Origin: Cloacibacterium rupense
Lineage (GTDB): Bacteria; Bacteroidota; Bacteroidia; Flavobacteriales; Weeksellaceae
NCBI RefSeq assembly: GCF_014645495.1
Contig: NZ_BMLV01000001.1
Span: forward strand, 676,596 to 740,595
Reading direction: 5' to 3'
DNA length: 64,000 nt
Positions within the stretch are counted from its first letter, which is position 1. Each line of letters opens with the position of its first letter. Shown in pieces: positions 56,403 through 64,000 of this stretch. The translations under genes were made by a program, and so were the position numbers. The notes under the pieces are model-generated. The model saw only the letters and a list, made by a program, of their open reading frames with translations, was not told where the DNA came from and searched no databases.

Positions 56403-57617
56403 CTATTTTTTCTTTTGAAAAGCAAAATATACAAAAAATACGCTGGCAAACATTAAAATAAATCCTAAAAAGAATGGTGCACCAGCAAACTGAAAAGGCG
56501 CAGAGTTATGCGTAAAGTAAAAAAACAAATTGGTCATCAGCGGAGGCCCAATCATAGAAGTTAGGCTCATTAAGCTTGCTAAGGTACCTTGTAACTCACC
56601 TTGTTCATTTTTAGGAACTTGAGTAGAAATCACAGATTGTAATGCTGGTCCTGCAATACCGCCCAATCCATAGAAAATGAGTATGGCAAACATCATCCAT
56701 TCTTTTTGTGCATAAGCAAACATCAGCATACCCATGGCATAAATAGACAATCCATAATAAATACTTCTTTCATTGCCAATTCTTGGATTAAGATATCGTA
56801 TCAATCCTCCTTGTACCAGAATAGCCATCACTCCTGAAACACCTAATGACAATCCTACCATCTTAGAATCCCAATTGAATTTAAAGATGGTGAAATAAGG
56901 CCAATTGGTTTGTATGGCATGACCTGCAATATAAACTAAAACCAAAGCAACAATTAAATTTAAAATCTGAGGATATTTTTTTAATCTTAATAATGCACCA
57001 AAAGGATTGGCTCTCTTCCAATCAAAATCTCTTCTGTGTTTTTTATCTAAACTTTCGGGTAAAAGAAAATAACCAAAAACAAAATTAATTAAGCATAGTA
57101 CAGAAGCTGCATAAAAAGGAACTCTAGCTCCATATTGCCCCAATAAACCTCCCAAAACAGGACCTATAATGAATCCTAAACCAAATGCCACCCCTATTAG
57201 ACCAAAATTTTTGGCTCGATCTTTATCTGTAGAAACATCTGCTATATATGCTGTGGCTGTAGTAATACTAGCTCCTGTAACTCCAGAAAAAATTCTTCCT
57301 ACAAAAAGCCAAAAAATATTGGGAGCTATAGCTTGAATTAAAAAATTAATAGAAAATCCAAGTAAAGACGCTAAAATGATGGGTCTTCTTCCAAATTTAT
57401 CACTAAGACCACCCATAACCGATGCAAAAATAAACTGCATAGAAGCGTACATAAGCACCAAATATCCCCCGTACTTTGAGGCCAAACTAATGTCACCTCC
57501 AATTAATTCTTCTATCAGTTTTGGAGCTACAGGAATGATGATTCCCCAACCTGTAATGTCTATAATTAAGGTGATAAAAATAAACCAAATCCCGACTGTT
57601 TTTTTTGAACTTTCCAT
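56403..57617 (-). CDS. MFS transporter, TCR/Tet-like
   Basis: A 404-residue, 12-helix major facilitator. Motif A reads GGLSDKFGRRPI and motif C GLGFIIGPVLGGLLG, placing it with DHA1 drug/proton antiporters and near TetA in sequence style. Chromosomal relatives are common and substrate is unknown; I do not infer tetracycline resistance. Confidence 0.88.
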   Translation of the reverse strand: MESSKKTVGIWFIFITLIIDITGWGIIIPVAPKLIEELIGGDISLASKYGGYLVLMYASMQFIFASVMGGLSDKFGRRPIILASLLGFSINFLIQAIAPNIFWLFVGRIFSGVTGASITTATAYIADVSTDKDRAKNFGLIGVAFGLGFIIGPVLGGLLGQYGARVPFYAASVLCLINFVFGYFLLPESLDKKHRRDFDWKRANPFGALLRLKKYPQILNLIVALVLVYIAGHAIQTNWPYFTIFKFNWDSKMVGLSLGVSGVMAILVQGGLIRYLNPRIGNERSIYYGLSIYAMGMLMFAYAQKEWMMFAILIFYGLGGIAGPALQSVISTQVPKNEQGELQGTLASLMSLTSMIGPPLMTNLFFYFTHNSAPFQFAGAPFFLGFILMFASVFFVYFAFQKKK

Positions 57618-57673
57618 TTATTTAATAAAAACGAATTTACACTTTTTCTAATTAAAAAATAACTTCCAATAAA

Positions 57674-57695
57674 AAAGCGCTCCGAAGAGCGCTTT
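57674..57695 (-). terminator. Terminator of secDF
   Basis: AAAGCGCTC / GAGCGCTTT with a 4-base loop (TTCG on the minus strand), T run following on the minus strand. 4 bases after the secDF stop. Confidence 0.88.
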
Positions 57696-57698
57696 TAT

Positions 57699-60590
57699 CT
57701 ATATGTTAGATGTTGTCCTTTCGTGTGGAGATTCCTCTTTACCTGTCTTAAGGAATTCATATGCTAATGCAGAAGCGATGAAAACTGAAGAATAAGTACC
57801 GAAGAAAATACCTAGGAATAGCGCAAACATAAATCCTCTAAGGTTCTCACCTCCGAAGAAGAAGATGGCTAAAATCACTAGAATTACAGTGAAAGAAGTA
57901 TTGAATGTTCTACCTAATGTACTAGAAATAGAATCATCAAATAAACCTGCCAATGTAAGAGATTTTTTCTCTCTAAGATATTCTCTAATTCTGTCAAATA
58001 CAATCACGGTATCGTTTATCGAGTAACCGAGGACGGTAAGAATAGCTGCAATAAAATCTTGGTTAATTTCCATATTAAATGGCATCATATTCTTGAAGAA
58101 CGAGAAGAATCCAAGGATAATAATCGCATCATGCGCTAAAGCTGCTACAGCACCTAGAGAGAACTGCCACTTATCAAATCTAAATAAGATATAAATGAAA
58201 ATCCCTAACAAAGATGCTAAAACGGCAAGAGTACCCCCTGTTTTGATATCATCAGCAACCGTAGGTCCCACTTTAGTAGAAGAAACCACTCCTACTTCAC
58301 CTTTATTGGCATCCTTAAAATCATCCAAAGTAGTTTTTGCAGGTAAAAATTGTTTTAATCCTTCAAAAAGTTTTTGTTCAATATCTAAATCTGCTGCTAC
58401 TGATTCGTCGTTAATTTTATAATCGGTAGTAATCTTTAATTGATTATCACTACCAAAAGTTTTTACATCTACAGCTTGTTGCTCTCCTTTTTCAACAAAT
58501 AATTTAGCCAAAGACTCGTGAGCTTTTGTAGATTCTATATTTTTATCAAATCTAACTACATAACTTCTACCTCCTTTGAAATCTACCCCGGTTTTGAAAC
58601 CTAGCGTTACAATAGAAATAATACTAGCAATGGTAAGAATAGTAGAGAATACATAGGCATACTTTCTTTTTCCAATAAAATCTATCCAGATATTTCTGAA
58701 CCAATTTTTAGTCACTGGAGTCCAAACAGAAAGAGATTTACCTTTATTTAATCTATGGAAAATCATTACTCTAGATAAAAGTACCGAAGTAAAGAAAGTC
58801 ATAATCAAACCAATACCTGTAGTTACCGCAAATCCTTTGATAGGACCTGTACCAAAAATAAATAATACTAAAGCAGTAAGCAATGAAGTAAGGTGACCAT
58901 CTATAATTGCACTTAGTGCGTGTTTGAAACCATCTGTATATGCTTGTTTGATGGATTTACCAGCAAATAATTCTTCTTTGGTTCTTTCGTAGATAATTAC
59001 ATTGGTATCCACTGCAATTGCCATGGTAAGTACAATCCCTGCGATACCAGGAAGCGTAAGTGTAGCATTGATGGAATCCATGATACCAAAAAGGTAAAAC
59101 AAGTTGAATATCATGGCAATAATCGCATAAACACCAGCACCACCATAGTAGAAAATAATGTAGGCAACGATAATTAAGAATGCGATGAAGAAAGACATTA
59201 ACCCAGAATCAATAGATTCTTGACCTAAAGAGGGCCCTACTACATCAGACTGAACCACTTTAGCAGAAGCAGGTAATTTACCCGCACCTAGAACATCCGT
59301 TAAATCTTTAGCTTCTTCTTGAGTAAAGTTACCAGAAATCTGAGATCTACCACCTGTAATTTTTTGATTAACATTTGGAGCGGTATACACGATATTATCT
59401 AGCGTTACAGCAACAGGTTTACCTACGTTTTTCTCAGTAAGAGTAGCCCAAGATCTAGCACCTTCGGTATCCATTTGCATATCTACCACTATTCTACCTA
59501 AGTTATCATAGTTGATATTGGCATTATCTACTGCACCATCTACTGGAGCTTTCCCGTTGATATTACCTCTGATTGCAAATAAAACTAAATTGTCTGGGCT
59601 TTCAGTTTCTGGTTTGTAAGCCCACATAAATTTTGTAAACTTAAGATTAGCCGGTCTTAATTTTATTGCAATATTGCTATTGATAATTTTATTTATCGCA
59701 GCAGTATCAGATAATTTAATATTCCCTACTCCAGCTTGTCTTAGAGACTGTAGCTGTAGCATATTCATTAAATTGGTGTTTTTAGCAACACCAATAGAAT
59801 CTGCTTTTAAAGGAACAATTTTAGATAATTGCTCAAGATAAGGATATACTTCGTTGATTTGTTGTACTTCCCAGAACTGCAATTTTGCAGAAGTAGAAAG
59901 CATTTTTTTCACTTTATCTTTATCTTTGATACCTGGCATTTCTACCGCAATTCTACCAGTTCCAGGAACACGTTGTACATTTGGTTGTACGGCGCCCATT
60001 TTATCAATTCTGGTTCTTATTACCTCGAAAGCTGTACCTACAGAAGCATCAATTTTCTTTCTGATGATAGATTTTACTTGATCATCAGTAGTATTGAACT
60101 TAATTTCGCTACTTAATTTTTGGGTTCCAAAAACTTCTGGGCTAGCTAATTTCAGGTTAGCACCTTTAGCTTTGTTAAGTTCTTCAAACTGAGTAAAGAA
60201 ATCTTCGATATAAGGTTTTGTAGAATTTCTCTGAACTAAATCTGTTTTGTCTAGTGCTTCAATCACGATAGGATTGGTAGAATAATTGGTTAAATCATTC
60301 ACCAAATCTCTTTGATTAATTTCTAGTAAAACATTAATACCCCCTTTTAAGTCTAGACCAAGCTTCATTTCTTTTTGCTTAGCTTCAGGGTAATTGAGTT
60401 TAGTAAAACCTAAGTTTAAGGTATCCTTAGAAAGACGTGCTAATTCTTTATTATACTTAGCTTCATCATCTCCTGCAATAGCTTTTGCTTCTTTTTCTAT
60501 CTTGCTTGCATACCAAGTTGGCAGTAATTCATTGATACAAATAAGCCCAAGAACAATTGCTACAATCGTAATAAGTCCTTTTCCTTGCAT
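57699..60590 (-). CDS. secDF: Protein translocase subunit SecDF (fused)
   Basis: A 963-residue fusion of SecD and SecF, the proton-driven partner that pulls proteins through SecYEG. SecD part: MKLGLDLKGGINVLLEI, then a periplasmic P1 domain and IAVDTNVIIYERTKEEL; SecF part: GVDFKGGRSYVVRF, then YSINDTVIVFDRIREYL. Twelve membrane helices. Fusion is normal for Bacteroidetes. The last residues TTSNI share a 13-base stretch with the repeat-rich spacer near 55411, probably by chance. Confidence 0.96.
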   Translation of the reverse strand: MQGKGLITIVAIVLGLICINELLPTWYASKIEKEAKAIAGDDEAKYNKELARLSKDTLNLGFTKLNYPEAKQKEMKLGLDLKGGINVLLEINQRDLVNDLTNYSTNPIVIEALDKTDLVQRNSTKPYIEDFFTQFEELNKAKGANLKLASPEVFGTQKLSSEIKFNTTDDQVKSIIRKKIDASVGTAFEVIRTRIDKMGAVQPNVQRVPGTGRIAVEMPGIKDKDKVKKMLSTSAKLQFWEVQQINEVYPYLEQLSKIVPLKADSIGVAKNTNLMNMLQLQSLRQAGVGNIKLSDTAAINKIINSNIAIKLRPANLKFTKFMWAYKPETESPDNLVLFAIRGNINGKAPVDGAVDNANINYDNLGRIVVDMQMDTEGARSWATLTEKNVGKPVAVTLDNIVYTAPNVNQKITGGRSQISGNFTQEEAKDLTDVLGAGKLPASAKVVQSDVVGPSLGQESIDSGLMSFFIAFLIIVAYIIFYYGGAGVYAIIAMIFNLFYLFGIMDSINATLTLPGIAGIVLTMAIAVDTNVIIYERTKEELFAGKSIKQAYTDGFKHALSAIIDGHLTSLLTALVLFIFGTGPIKGFAVTTGIGLIMTFFTSVLLSRVMIFHRLNKGKSLSVWTPVTKNWFRNIWIDFIGKRKYAYVFSTILTIASIISIVTLGFKTGVDFKGGRSYVVRFDKNIESTKAHESLAKLFVEKGEQQAVDVKTFGSDNQLKITTDYKINDESVAADLDIEQKLFEGLKQFLPAKTTLDDFKDANKGEVGVVSSTKVGPTVADDIKTGGTLAVLASLLGIFIYILFRFDKWQFSLGAVAALAHDAIIILGFFSFFKNMMPFNMEINQDFIAAILTVLGYSINDTVIVFDRIREYLREKKSLTLAGLFDDSISSTLGRTFNTSFTVILVILAIFFFGGENLRGFMFALFLGIFFGTYSSVFIASALAYEFLKTGKEESPHERTTSNI

Positions 60591-60625
60591 TGTTTATAGT
60601 TTACAACATTTAAAATTATAGTCGG

Positions 60626-60633
60626 CAAATATA
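60626..60633 (-). promoter_or_regulatory. Candidate -7 promoter element of secDF
   Basis: The minus strand reads TATATTTG, 35 bases before the start codon. Confidence 0.4.
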
Positions 60634-60753
60634 ATGATTTTCAGTTTAAATAAGAATTTTGTTTACATGATTTTTTGATAAATAGCAAAATAAAAAAATC
60701 TTTGATAAATCAAAGATTTAAATATATGTTAATCAAATAAATTAAATTAAAGC

Positions 60754-61188
60754 TTACTTCTTGTTATTATCCCATTCTTTAAGCAAATCCTCAAAAAATG
60801 ATTTCACTTCAGCTTTACTACCTTCTACACTTACTTTAAAAGAGGTACCGTCTATTTTGTTAATCATTAAATATGGACAATACGTTAATCCAGCGTTGTA
60901 AATAGTGTCAATAGACTTTATATCTTTATAAAATGCAGAATAAATTACATTTTTACTTTCATCTTCTTTATCAATCCAATATTTTGCAACCCTTTTATTC
61001 GTAAAAAAATTCCCTGAATTTTCTTTTCTATACTCTGAATAAAACTTAATAATTTTTTCATTTTCATCTATAAGATTTAAATCCTGTATTAAGCTAATAT
61101 TAGATTTATTCAAAGTATCATTAGTTTCTATTTTATTACAAGAAACTAACAAAACTAGAGAAACAAAATTTATTAAAAATGATTTCAT
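60754..61188 (-). CDS. Small lipoprotein of unknown function
   Basis: A 144-residue protein. The ATG at 61188 gives a lipoprotein signal peptide (MKSFLINFVSLVLLVSCNK) with lipobox LVSC. The mature domain of ~125 residues is mixed alpha/beta with many Lys and Asp; no known family recognised. The start at 61209 (TTG) would put charged residues before the signal. Confidence 0.65.
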   Translation of the reverse strand: MKSFLINFVSLVLLVSCNKIETNDTLNKSNISLIQDLNLIDENEKIIKFYSEYRKENSGNFFTNKRVAKYWIDKEDESKNVIYSAFYKDIKSIDTIYNAGLTYCPYLMINKIDGTSFKVSVEGSKAEVKSFFEDLLKEWDNNKK

Positions 61189-61239
61189 AATATAAAATTT
61201 CTCTCCCAATCTAACACTCTAAAACTCTTCCACAAAAAA

Positions 61240-62649
61240 TTAAACCGTCATAGAAAACAGCCTCGTTTCAGGCATTTTTCTCATCATTCTCAGGTCAAAT
61301 GCCATGGCAACATTTCTGGTAAAAACTCTGCCTTTTTCTGTAATTTTTACAAAATCTTCTGACAATTCTACCAAACCATCTTCTTGCATTTCCTTTAATT
61401 TTTCTAATGCTTCTGGCAATTCTGCAAATGTATTTTTATCCGTAAACTCGGTTTCTAAATGGCACATCAGATTGAGAATATGTCTTCTGATGATTAAATC
61501 TTCTTCGTTTAAAATATGTCCTCGGAAAACCGGAATTTTGCCTTCTTCCACTCTTTTTTGGTAATCTTCTACTGTTTTTTCGTTTTGTGCAAAACCATAC
61601 CAAGAATCCGAAATCGCAGACATCCCCAAACCTACCATCAATTGCGTATTGCTAGAAGTGTAACCCATAAAATTACGATGCAGCTTTTTTTGAATTAAAG
61701 ATTGGTACAAATCGTCACTTTCTAGAGAAAAATGATCCATTCCCACTTCTATATACCCTAAATCTTCCAGCAATTTTTTTCCGTTTTCGTAAAGTTTGCG
61801 TTTTTCTTCGCCGCTTGGCAAATCATTTTCATCAAAACCTCTTTGCCCAACTCCTTTTATCCAAGGAACGTGAGCATAAGAATAAAATGCGAGTCTATCT
61901 GGCTTTAATTCGAGGGTTTTTCTGATGGTCAATTCCATAGCTTCCCAAGATTGATGAGGCAACCCAAAAACCAAATCGTGAGAAACACTTTTGTAGCCAA
62001 TTTCTCTTGCCCATTCTGTCACGTTTTTTACATTTTCGAAAGGTTGAATTCTATTGATGGCTTTCTGAACTTTTAAATCATAATCTTGCACCCCAAAACT
62101 GCATCTTCTGAATCCTAAATCATATAAAGTTTGCAAATGTTCTTTGGTGGTATTGTTTGGGTGACCTTCAAAAGAAAATTCTGGATTTTCGGCTATTTCT
62201 ACGGTACTAAAAATTCCTTCTAATAAAATTTTTAAGTTTTCTGGTGAGAAAAAAGTGGGAGTACCTCCACCGAGATGTAATTCTTTTAATTTGGGAGTAA
62301 TTGAGTGATTGAGTGATTGAATCTCTTCCGAATTCGGACTTCCGACTTCGGACTTAAACAAATCAAGGTACAACTTCCACTCCTTCAAAACACTTTCTAG
62401 ATAAGGCGTTTCTACCGAGTGTTGTTTGGTAATTCTTTTATGACAAGCGCAAAAAGTACAAAGATTTTCACAAAACGGAAGGTGAATATAGATAGAAATT
62501 CCTTCTTCTGCATTGCTTTCGTTAAATGCTTTGATGACCGTATTTTGCCATTTTCCTGAAGAAAAACTTTCGTTTTCCCAATACGGAACGGTAGGATACG
62601 AAGTATATCTAGGTCCTGGAATATTGTATTTATCGATGAGTGAGTTCAT
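61240..62649 (-). CDS. hemN: Oxygen-independent coproporphyrinogen III dehydrogenase
   Basis: A 469-residue radical SAM enzyme; converts coproporphyrinogen III to protoporphyrinogen IX without oxygen. Cluster motif CENLCTFCAC (CxxxCxxC), GGGTPTFF and the HemN C-terminal domain are present. An extra ~21-residue stretch (residues ~99-119, KSEVGSPNSEEIQSLNHSIT) between helix 2 and the GGGTP strand is encoded by 7- and 8-bp repeats and has no counterpart in the usual alignment I recall. Confidence 0.94.
   Translation of the reverse strand: MNSLIDKYNIPGPRYTSYPTVPYWENESFSSGKWQNTVIKAFNESNAEEGISIYIHLPFCENLCTFCACHKRITKQHSVETPYLESVLKEWKLYLDLFKSEVGSPNSEEIQSLNHSITPKLKELHLGGGTPTFFSPENLKILLEGIFSTVEIAENPEFSFEGHPNNTTKEHLQTLYDLGFRRCSFGVQDYDLKVQKAINRIQPFENVKNVTEWAREIGYKSVSHDLVFGLPHQSWEAMELTIRKTLELKPDRLAFYSYAHVPWIKGVGQRGFDENDLPSGEEKRKLYENGKKLLEDLGYIEVGMDHFSLESDDLYQSLIQKKLHRNFMGYTSSNTQLMVGLGMSAISDSWYGFAQNEKTVEDYQKRVEEGKIPVFRGHILNEEDLIIRRHILNLMCHLETEFTDKNTFAELPEALEKLKEMQEDGLVELSEDFVKITEKGRVFTRNVAMAFDLRMMRKMPETRLFSMTV
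62297..62355. repeat. 7-/8-bp array inside hemN
   Basis: Heptamers (minus view) AAGTCCG, AAGTCGG, AAGTCCG, AATTCGG, AAGAGAT at 62321-62355, then octamers TCAATCAC twice and TCAATTAC (62297-62320). Frame is open through all of it. Two repeat types meet in one gene. Confidence 0.85.
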
Positions 62650-62673
62650 ATTATGAGCTACGAGTTATGTGAA
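62646..62673. repeat. Short 7-bp array at the hemN start
   Basis: Minus units TTCACAT, AACTCGT, AGCTCAT, AATATGA overlap the hemN start codon and leader. Weaker than the others. Confidence 0.4.
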
Positions 62674-62775
62674 TTAAAATTTTGAGAGAGCAAAAGTACA
62701 AATTTTATTTCCCACAGATTACACAGATGTTCATAGATTTTTTCATCGATTATTATCCGATTTATAAGTAATCAT

Positions 62776-63789
62776 TTAATTAGAAAACTCTGCTTTAAGA
62801 ATTCTATTTTTCCCTGCAAAAACCAACATATTTTCATCTATCCATTCTACTACGTAGAGATTTTTTTCTTCAGAAATCACTTTCCATGTTTGCCCAAAAT
62901 CATTAGAATAAGAAATATCACCGTCACCAACCGCTATTATTTCTTTTCCACCAGAATTTGGTCGGTATTTAACACAGGTTTTATACCCAGAATTTTTACC
63001 AGAAGCTACGCTTTGCCAAGTTTCTCCTCCGTCTGAAGTTACCGCAATATTATTAATGTTGTCCTTTTGTTGGGTATAATCTCCACCAACGGCAATTCCT
63101 AATTTTTTATTGTAAAAATCTATAGAATAAATTCCTGTAGAATTGGCTCCGTTTACAAATGGCGTACTAAAAACATCCCAATGAAAAGGCTTGTCCCAAG
63201 TGAATTTAAAAATCCTAGAAGTTTTGCCACCTGTTGCAATCCAAACGGTATTTCCTATGGTAGCAATATTGGTATTGCTGGCCGCAAAATGAGCTTCGCC
63301 ATCATTATACAATGGGATAATTCCGTCATCTTGATTGTAATTTTTCTTGGTGAAAATTCTAAAATGCGCTTTATTTTTTTTGGTAGGGTCACTTATGGCG
63401 ATTCCTCTTCCGTTTTTATCATAAGAAAAAGCATCGTAAAATGCGGTTCTAAGGGTGTCTTTATAAAAAATTTCGTAAGATAAATCTCTTTTATCAATTT
63501 TGTAAAAATATGCTGGACTTTCTATATTAGCTGTGTAAAGCAATTGGTCATAATGCGCTAAAGTCCTGAATTCTATTTTTTCTTTTGATAACCTCACTTG
63601 CTTTTTTCTGATGGTGTCTTTTAGATGTACATAACCTAGCTTAGCATCTGTACCTGCATAATAAACCTTACCATCTACAATCTGTATGGCTCTAATGCTG
63701 ATTTTATCTTTTAATAAAAGACTAAAATCAAGTTTCTGAGCATTGAAAACTTGAAAACACAAAATCAATAAAACTGCTATTTTTCTCAT
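62776..63789 (-). CDS. Secreted YCF48/BNR-like beta-propeller protein
   Basis: A 337-residue protein with a signal peptide (MRKIAVLLILCFQVFNA) and repeated BNR-type Asp-box motifs (SDGGETWQSVAS, NDFGQTWKVISE) of the YCF48/sialidase-like propeller class. In Flavobacteriia such proteins are often annotated as oxidoreductases, without support here. Ligand unknown. Confidence 0.8.
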   Translation of the reverse strand: MRKIAVLLILCFQVFNAQKLDFSLLLKDKISIRAIQIVDGKVYYAGTDAKLGYVHLKDTIRKKQVRLSKEKIEFRTLAHYDQLLYTANIESPAYFYKIDKRDLSYEIFYKDTLRTAFYDAFSYDKNGRGIAISDPTKKNKAHFRIFTKKNYNQDDGIIPLYNDGEAHFAASNTNIATIGNTVWIATGGKTSRIFKFTWDKPFHWDVFSTPFVNGANSTGIYSIDFYNKKLGIAVGGDYTQQKDNINNIAVTSDGGETWQSVASGKNSGYKTCVKYRPNSGGKEIIAVGDGDISYSNDFGQTWKVISEEKNLYVVEWIDENMLVFAGKNRILKAEFSN

Positions 63790-63807
63790 AAATCCAAAAA
63801 TAAAAAA

Positions 63808-63830
63808 AATTCCGCAACGGGTGCGGAATT
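63808..63830 (-). terminator. Terminator of the permease gene
   Basis: AATTCCGCA / TGCGGAATT with a 5-base loop; T run on the minus strand. It begins 16 bases after the stop at 63846. Confidence 0.85.
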
Positions 63831-63845
63831 TAGTATGATGAATTT

Positions 63846-64000
63846 TTAATCTTTATCGTGTAAATCAATATCAACATCTTGTAATGGTTCTTGCTCAGCT
63901 TTGAAAGTTTCTCCGAAGCCTCCATTTTGAAGCTTTGAGTGTCTTCTACTGTATAAGAAATAAATAATAAATCCTAATACTAACCAAATAGCAGAATATG
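63846..64000 (-). CDS. Amino acid permease, C-terminal end (cut by window edge)
   Basis: About 51 codons are open up to the window edge. They show a last membrane helix (SAIWLVLGFIIYFLYS) followed by the basic SRRHS and an acidic tail (EPLQDVDIDLHDKD). This layout fits the C terminus of an APC-superfamily amino acid permease, but the fragment is too short for certainty. Confidence 0.55.
   Translation of the reverse strand, partial: YSAIWLVLGFIIYFLYSRRHSKLQNGGFGETFKAEQEPLQDVDIDLHDKD

Noticed and set aside
56403-57617. Tetracycline-resistance gene
   Set aside because: It has only general DHA1/TCR-type motifs; chromosomal relatives are common and substrate cannot be read from sequence.

Overview
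The window is a low-GC (roughly one third G+C by eye), gene-dense chromosomal segment of a Flavobacteriia member, most likely a Weeksellaceae relative of Chryseobacterium or Cloacibacterium. The grounds are a type IX secretion (T9SS) C-terminal sorting domain, a SecDF fusion, a DAHP synthase/chorismate mutase fusion, a cobalamin riboswitch ahead of a TonB-dependent receptor, Bacteroidetes-type promoters (TTG, 19 bp, TAnnTTTG) and very few Shine-Dalgarno sequences. I see no rRNA, tRNA, CRISPR array, insertion sequence or prophage.

Layout. 1-313: the 3' end of galE. 388-9040 (minus): UbiA-type prenyltransferase, mevalonate-kinase-like GHMP kinase, alpha/beta hydrolase, rsgA, a Fic protein, the aromatic-pathway fusion enzyme, a DUF389 membrane protein and dnaX, which carries an A11 slippery run joining gamma to tau by a -1 shift. 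9169-16933 (minus): a large propeller histidine kinase, its LytTR response regulator, and three secreted proteins of unknown function. 17101-25390 (minus): membrane-bound and soluble pyrophosphatases, a conserved hypothetical, radC, a LolD-like ATPase, and E2 and E1-alpha of pyruvate dehydrogenase. 25513-28419 (plus): PAP2-like protein, BlaI-type repressor, DUF4153 protein. 28490-29909 (minus): RRM protein and aldo/keto reductase.

30095-39688 is a metal-resistance block. A thioesterase gene is followed at once by an HMA-AraC fusion regulator, then a copper P-type ATPase, an amidase and a sirtuin. A convergent minus-strand arsenic operon follows: arsR, arsM, a second methyltransferase, an arsC-like phosphatase and acr3. 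39812-64000 is mostly housekeeping: YggS-type PLP protein, a sigma-54 activator without a DNA-binding domain, M1 peptidase, histidine kinase, PBP4, Rel/SpoT, nhaA, cdd, the B12 riboswitch and TonB receptor, YihY, rlmH, PAP2, tatA, an MFS transporter, secDF, a lipoprotein, hemN, a YCF48/BNR-like protein and the 3' end of an amino acid permease.

The least explained structure is a set of degenerate tandem arrays with units of 7, and sometimes 8 or 10, bp. They fill many short spacers (near ubiA, fic, radC/lolD, arsR, the histidine kinase/dacB junction and rlmH) and lie in frame inside two enzymes, the copper ATPase (31521-31583) and HemN (62297-62355). Two GC-richer spacers (22572-22724 and 39232-39333) hold nested inverted repeats that look like dispersed structured elements. 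A 10-bp direct repeat with 20-bp period between the LytTR gene and the first secreted-protein gene, echoed upstream of the kinase, is a candidate operator for that system.
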